In this document: piece by piece, positions 6,443-9,293 of the stretch
Numbering within the stretch: the first letter of the stretch is position 1
How the letters are laid out: every line of letters begins with the position of its first letter
NCBI GenBank assembly: GCA_003567255.1
Contig: PWZW01000037.1
Span: 1 to 9,293, forward strand
Length of the DNA stretch: 9,293 nt
Source of the DNA: Puniceicoccaceae bacterium
GTDB taxonomy: Bacteria > Verrucomicrobiota > Verrucomicrobiia > Opitutales > Coraliomargaritaceae
Direction of reading: 5' to 3'
Made by a program: the position numbers and the translations under genes
Notes under the pieces: generated by a model
What the model was told of the DNA's origin: nothing
The model's database searches: none
What the model saw: the letters and a program-made list of their open reading frames with translations, nothing else

Positions 6443-7249
6443 ATGCACACTATCGCGATCTACAACATCAAAGGCGGCGTCGGCAAAACGGCCACCGTAG
6501 TTAATTTAGCCTACCTTGCGGCACTTTCCGGAAAGCGCACTCTCTTGTGCGACCTTGATCCACAAGGCTCAGCCTCCTTTTATCTGGATGCCTCGGAGAA
6601 AAAAGGTCAGGGTAACAAAAACCTGCTCAACGGAGGAAAATCGCTTCAAAAACACATTCAACAAACTTCCTACGCGCATCTGGACATTTTCCCAGCCAGC
6701 CTCGCCTACCGCACCTTGGAGCTCGACCTGGCAGGAAAAAAACGCCCAAAGAAACAACTGAAGCAGAGCCTCAAATCGCTGGAAGATCGGTACGACTACC
6801 TGTTTATTGATGCACCCCCCAGCCTCACGCTTTTGGCGGAAAACATCTTTCGCGCGGCGGATTATGTGCTCTCTCCGGTGATTCCCAGCCCACTCTCGGT
6901 CCATAGCTTTCAGCAGCTGAAAGCCTACTTTCAGACGAAACAAATACGCTCGTGTCGCCTGGCGGCATTTATTTCGATGGCGGAGCGTCGAAAACGCCTG
7001 CATCGGGAGACGATCGAACACCTCTTGCTTTCCGATGCCAAGTTTGCCCCCGCGGTCATTCCAGCCTCAGCCAGCGTCGAGCGCATGGGTGAAGCCCTCG
7101 CCCCCTTGCACACTTACGACCGTAATTCGGTCGCTGCCAAAGCCTATCGCCAGTTGTGGGAATACCTTTCAACTAACCTCAACATGGAGGCGACCAGCGA
7201 AAACCCATGGTTCTTCGGAAAACCAAAAAAACTCAAGAAGCAAAAGTAA
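6443..7249 (+). CDS. ParA/MinD-type ATPase (orphan)
   Basis: A 268-residue P-loop ATPase with the deviant Walker A motif KGGVGKT (residues 10-16) right at the N-terminus. It also has the switch motif DLDPQGS (37-43) and the Walker B-like strand YLFIDAPPS (119-127). This is the ParA/Soj form without an N-terminal DNA-binding helix-turn-helix. Such ATPases dimerise on ATP and position DNA or protein cargo on the nucleoid. The C-terminus ends in a very lysine-rich tail (GKPKKLKKQK), which could bind DNA or another polyanion nonspecifically. No parB-like gene follows. Instead a metallo-hydrolase and an exonuclease gene lie downstream on the same strand. It is therefore probably not the chromosomal ParAB partner but an orphan with its own cargo. 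The start is the ATG directly before the first beta strand. Confidence 0.92.
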   Translation: MHTIAIYNIKGGVGKTATVVNLAYLAALSGKRTLLCDLDPQGSASFYLDASEKKGQGNKNLLNGGKSLQKHIQQTSYAHLDIFPASLAYRTLELDLAGKKRPKKQLKQSLKSLEDRYDYLFIDAPPSLTLLAENIFRAADYVLSPVIPSPLSVHSFQQLKAYFQTKQIRSCRLAAFISMAERRKRLHRETIEHLLLSDAKFAPAVIPASASVERMGEALAPLHTYDRNSVAAKAYRQLWEYLSTNLNMEATSENPWFFGKPKKLKKQK

Positions 7250-7337
7250 CGCTCTCGGAAACACGAAAAACCGTCTTTCCGAACGCCCACTAAGCTTTGA
7301 CTCCGCCCGTCCCAACCGCTGTATTGATTGGATAACG

Positions 7338-8336
7338 CTGCACCCTACATTCAAGGCACACATTCTTGGAGCATCCGGTTCAATCTCGGCTTCTCTGGAC
7401 AGCCATACCTTACAGGAGAAATTGCGCAAAGCCGTGGAACGCGCGACGCATCTACCTCCCTCGAACCGCGAAGGGATCGATGCTTGGCTGCAAACCCTCC
7501 CCCTGGAACTCACCCACACCTTTAAGGGCCACACGCCCTGCGTTGAAATTCAGCAGCCCGCCGAAAAAGTATTTTGCGATGCCGGGAGTGGGCTCCAAAA
7601 CTACGATGCCACCAATGATTCGGCTGAGGGGACCCACTACCACTTTTTCCTCTCTCATCTACACTGGGACCACATCCAGGGCTTTCCTTTTTTTCAACCA
7701 GCTTACGCGGCCCGCAACCGGATCACCTTTCACACCGCGCACCGGGAGGCACCCACCGTCTTTAAGCAACAAATGGCGGCGCCCTCTTTTCCGGTCAATT
7801 TCAGTGAGCTGAAAGCGCGGATAGCGTTTAGCTTTTTTGAACCCGGAGACACAATTCGGTTGGGCGCTTTGAGCGTTCAAACGATCCTCCAACCACACCC
7901 AAACAAGTCGTGCGGATTTCGCTTTGACCTGGGCGATCAGAGTATCGTTTACGCCAGCGACTGCGCGCACGGCAAAGAAGCCCATGAAGACACCTACCCC
8001 TTTCTCAACTTCTTCGATCATGCCGACATTCTTATTCTCGATGCTCAATTCAGCCTTACTGAAGCAAACACGAGCAAGTCTGGCTGGGGCCACTCAAACG
8101 CGATCATCGCCGCAGAACTGGCCACCCGTGCCGAGGTAAAGCACCTCGTTCTTTTTCACCACGACCGGAAACTTGATGATACGGTACTGATCGAACGCCT
8201 AGCTCAGGCCCGCGCTTATCAGCAGGTATACGCACGCGCTCTGCGCGGCATGGCGCCTGACCCGAACGAGCCCATGCAAATTTCCCTCGCCTTTGATGGC
8301 CTCGTCCTCGATCCTTCGAGCCGCAAAAATCAATGA
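7338..8336 (+). CDS. Metallo-beta-lactamase-fold hydrolase (start uncertain)
   Basis: An MBL-fold metallo-hydrolase with the full set of two-zinc ligands. Numbered from CTG 7338 these are H107-x-H109-x-D111-H112 (SHLHWDHIQGFPFF), H187 (LQPHPNKS), D208 (YASDCAH) and H274 (LVLFHHD). GWGHS (249-253) and LDAQFS (234-239) are also typical. The first strand (FKAHILGASGSIS), a helical insert and GHTPCVEI match the family whose usual form is FWGVRGS...GGNTPCVEV, so the domain is complete. The substrate is unknown; relatives include phosphodiesterases and nucleases. Between the parA stop (7249) and this first strand there is no in-frame ATG, GTG or TTG, only ATT 7323, ATA 7332 and CTG 7338. The ATG at 7035 and GTG at 7086 lie deep inside parA and would add residues unlike the family. 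TTG 7422 or GTG 7434 would delete the first strand. CTG 7338 is a provisional choice. The 3' end overlaps the exonuclease gene by 4 bp. Confidence 0.82.
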   Translation: MHPTFKAHILGASGSISASLDSHTLQEKLRKAVERATHLPPSNREGIDAWLQTLPLELTHTFKGHTPCVEIQQPAEKVFCDAGSGLQNYDATNDSAEGTHYHFFLSHLHWDHIQGFPFFQPAYAARNRITFHTAHREAPTVFKQQMAAPSFPVNFSELKARIAFSFFEPGDTIRLGALSVQTILQPHPNKSCGFRFDLGDQSIVYASDCAHGKEAHEDTYPFLNFFDHADILILDAQFSLTEANTSKSGWGHSNAIIAAELATRAEVKHLVLFHHDRKLDDTVLIERLAQARAYQQVYARALRGMAPDPNEPMQISLAFDGLVLDPSSRKNQ

Positions 8337-8935
8337 AGGAAACCGAGTCAAAATCCATCACCAAAGCTGAAATTAACGAACTCCCGCTGATATTTTGGGA
8401 AGGCCCCGTTAAAATCGTCGAGACCACAGAGGAAGCCGAAAAACTGGTGCCGCAGTTAAACCGGGAGCAGATTCTCGGTTTCGACACCGAAACTCGGCCC
8501 GCTTTTAAAAAAGGGCAGTACTACCCTCCGGCACTGGTGCAACTGGCCACCGCAGAAACCGTGTTTCTCTTCCGGATCAGCCAAATGGGGACGTTTGAGC
8601 CATTGATCCCGATCTTTGAGAATGCCAACGTTATCAAAACCGGCGTTGGTCTCACGGATGATGTCAAGGAGTTGCGTAAATTGCAGGAATTCTCTCCGGC
8701 AGGATTTCTAGACCTGACGAAGCTAACGGTGCCCCTCGGCTATGTGAACCGCGGACTGCGCCCGCTTTGTGGCCTTTTGCTGAACGGGCGGATTTCCAAG
8801 GCTGCCCAGGTCTCGAACTGGGCACGCCCAGTCTTGGAACCAAAGCAAATCCAATATGCCGCCACCGATGCGTGGGTGAGTCGTCAACTATATTTAAAAG
8901 CGGTGGAAGCGCAAAAACTGCCCTCAGGGGACTAG
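8333..8935 (+). CDS. DEDDy-type 3'-5' exonuclease (RNase D/WRN-like domain)
   Basis: A 200-residue single-domain exonuclease of the DnaQ-like superfamily, DEDDy subgroup. The five catalytic residues are visible: D51 and E53 in GFDTET (ExoI), D110 in KTGVGLTDDVKEL (ExoII), and Y175 and D179 in YAATDAWVSRQLY (ExoIII). The Y-x3-D spacing in the last motif marks the DEDDy type shared by RNase D and the WRN exonuclease domain. There is no HRDC domain, so it is shorter than full-length RNase D and closer to stand-alone WRN-exonuclease-like proteins. It should trim RNA or DNA from the 3' end using two metal ions; the natural substrate is unknown. The ATG overlaps the hydrolase stop (ATGA), showing translational coupling of the two genes. 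No strong terminator follows. Confidence 0.93.
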   Translation: MKETESKSITKAEINELPLIFWEGPVKIVETTEEAEKLVPQLNREQILGFDTETRPAFKKGQYYPPALVQLATAETVFLFRISQMGTFEPLIPIFENANVIKTGVGLTDDVKELRKLQEFSPAGFLDLTKLTVPLGYVNRGLRPLCGLLLNGRISKAAQVSNWARPVLEPKQIQYAATDAWVSRQLYLKAVEAQKLPSGD

Positions 8936-9293
8936 GGCTGGCGCACTTACCTTAAATTTCTGGTTCTTCTGCAATCCCCCTGGGATCCTTAAAAGCATAT
9001 GCTGTTCTATTTGCCGCAGACCTGTTACCCGACGGCGCAGCCGTCTTTGGACTGCGGCAGTCCTGCTGCCAAGCGCTTGGCGCTGTCCAAGGTTCCTTTG
9101 GCACGAAAACGCACCCCGCGACGCGGGACAGGCGAGAAATTAAAAGGAAGCTGCGCTAAGCCGAGTTGCTGAACCAAGGATCGGCTGCCCGCTTCCGGGA
9201 AGCGAGGCAATGGTTCAAGCTTACCATCTGTGGCAGACGTGTCGATGGAGGGCTGGAACCACGGAGCTCAACTGCTGGCCTGGGCGTCGCAGA
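8936..9293. other. Non-coding tail region, structured
   Basis: Over 350 bp follow the exonuclease gene without a convincing gene. A weak dyad ATCCC-CCT-GGGAT (8974-8986) and the palindrome AGCATATGCT (8994-9003) come first. The hairpin cluster at 9031-9204 follows. A minus-strand frame of 61 codons (9210-9025) simply reads through these hairpins and is not taken as a gene. From an ATG at 9245 a plus-strand frame stays open for 16 codons to the window edge (MEGWNHGAQLLAWASQ). This is too short to tell a gene start from chance or more repeat. Confidence 0.5.
9031..9204. repeat. Cluster of short perfect hairpins, REP-like intergenic element
   Basis: Five dyads without mismatch follow one another. 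They are GACGGC-GCA-GCCGTC (9031-9045), GGACTGC-G-GCAGTCC (9049-9063), GCCAAGCGCTTGGC (9068-9081), CCCGCG-A-CGCGGG (9115-9127) and CGCTTCC-G-GGAAGCG (9190-9204). AGCGC-TTG-GCGCT (9072-9084) and TTGG-CGCTGT-CCAA (9077-9090) overlap the third and could form instead. Such density is not expected of ordinary spacer DNA and resembles dispersed REP/MITE-like elements, or the leader of a structured RNA. Only one copy is in the window, so dispersal cannot be shown here. Confidence 0.5.

Noticed and set aside
7366..7812. Second plus-strand open frame inside the metallo-hydrolase gene
   Set aside because: The overlapping frame contains all metal ligands of the MBL fold; this one is a Pro/Arg/Thr-rich shadow.
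9031..9204. CRISPR array
   Set aside because: The dyads differ from each other in sequence and spacing; no identical direct repeats with regular spacers are present.
9025..9210. Minus-strand open frame of 61 codons
   Set aside because: It is composed almost entirely of the hairpin arms and has no ribosome-binding site or family pattern; it is better explained as an open frame through a structured repeat.

Overview
The window reads as chromosomal DNA of a Verrucomicrobiota bacterium, probably an Opitutae/Puniceicoccales-type lineage. This is inferred from the gene content: a secretin-led PilM/N/O/P-like block of the kind described as Amuc_1098-1102 in Akkermansia, a dimeric-type dUTPase, and weak Shine-Dalgarno signals with several non-ATG starts. 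No 16S, tRNA or other lineage marker is present, so the placement is tentative. Nine genes are complete and one runs off the left edge. No tRNA, rRNA, CRISPR array or transposase is visible.

Positions 1-3541 (minus strand): a tightly packed operon transcribed leftward in the classic PilM-PilN-PilO-PilP-PilQ order. It encodes a PilM/FtsA-like cytoplasmic protein, two single-span membrane proteins with coiled coils (PilN-like and PilO-like), an exported PilP-position protein, and the N-terminal 213 residues of an outer-membrane secretin. Together they would form the envelope-spanning alignment and outer-membrane channel subcomplexes of a type IV pilus or type II secretion machine. The motor ATPases and pilins are not in this window.

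Positions 3542-5600: a roughly 350-bp divergent intergenic region containing a near-perfect 18-bp inverted repeat, then a rightward dimeric dUTPase gene. That gene converges on a leftward rlmN (23S rRNA/tRNA adenosine-C2 methyltransferase), with a short hairpin between them that could end transcription both ways.

Positions 5601-8935 (plus strand): radC (TTG start), a ParA/MinD-type ATPase without a ParB partner nearby, a metallo-beta-lactamase-fold hydrolase, and a DEDDy 3'-5' exonuclease that overlaps the hydrolase by 4 bp. The hydrolase gene has no in-frame ATG, GTG or TTG between the parA stop and its first conserved beta strand. This is the oddest coding observation in the window.

Positions 8936-9293: no convincing gene. 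It holds a run of short, perfect or nearly perfect hairpins that looks like a structured, possibly dispersed, intergenic repeat.
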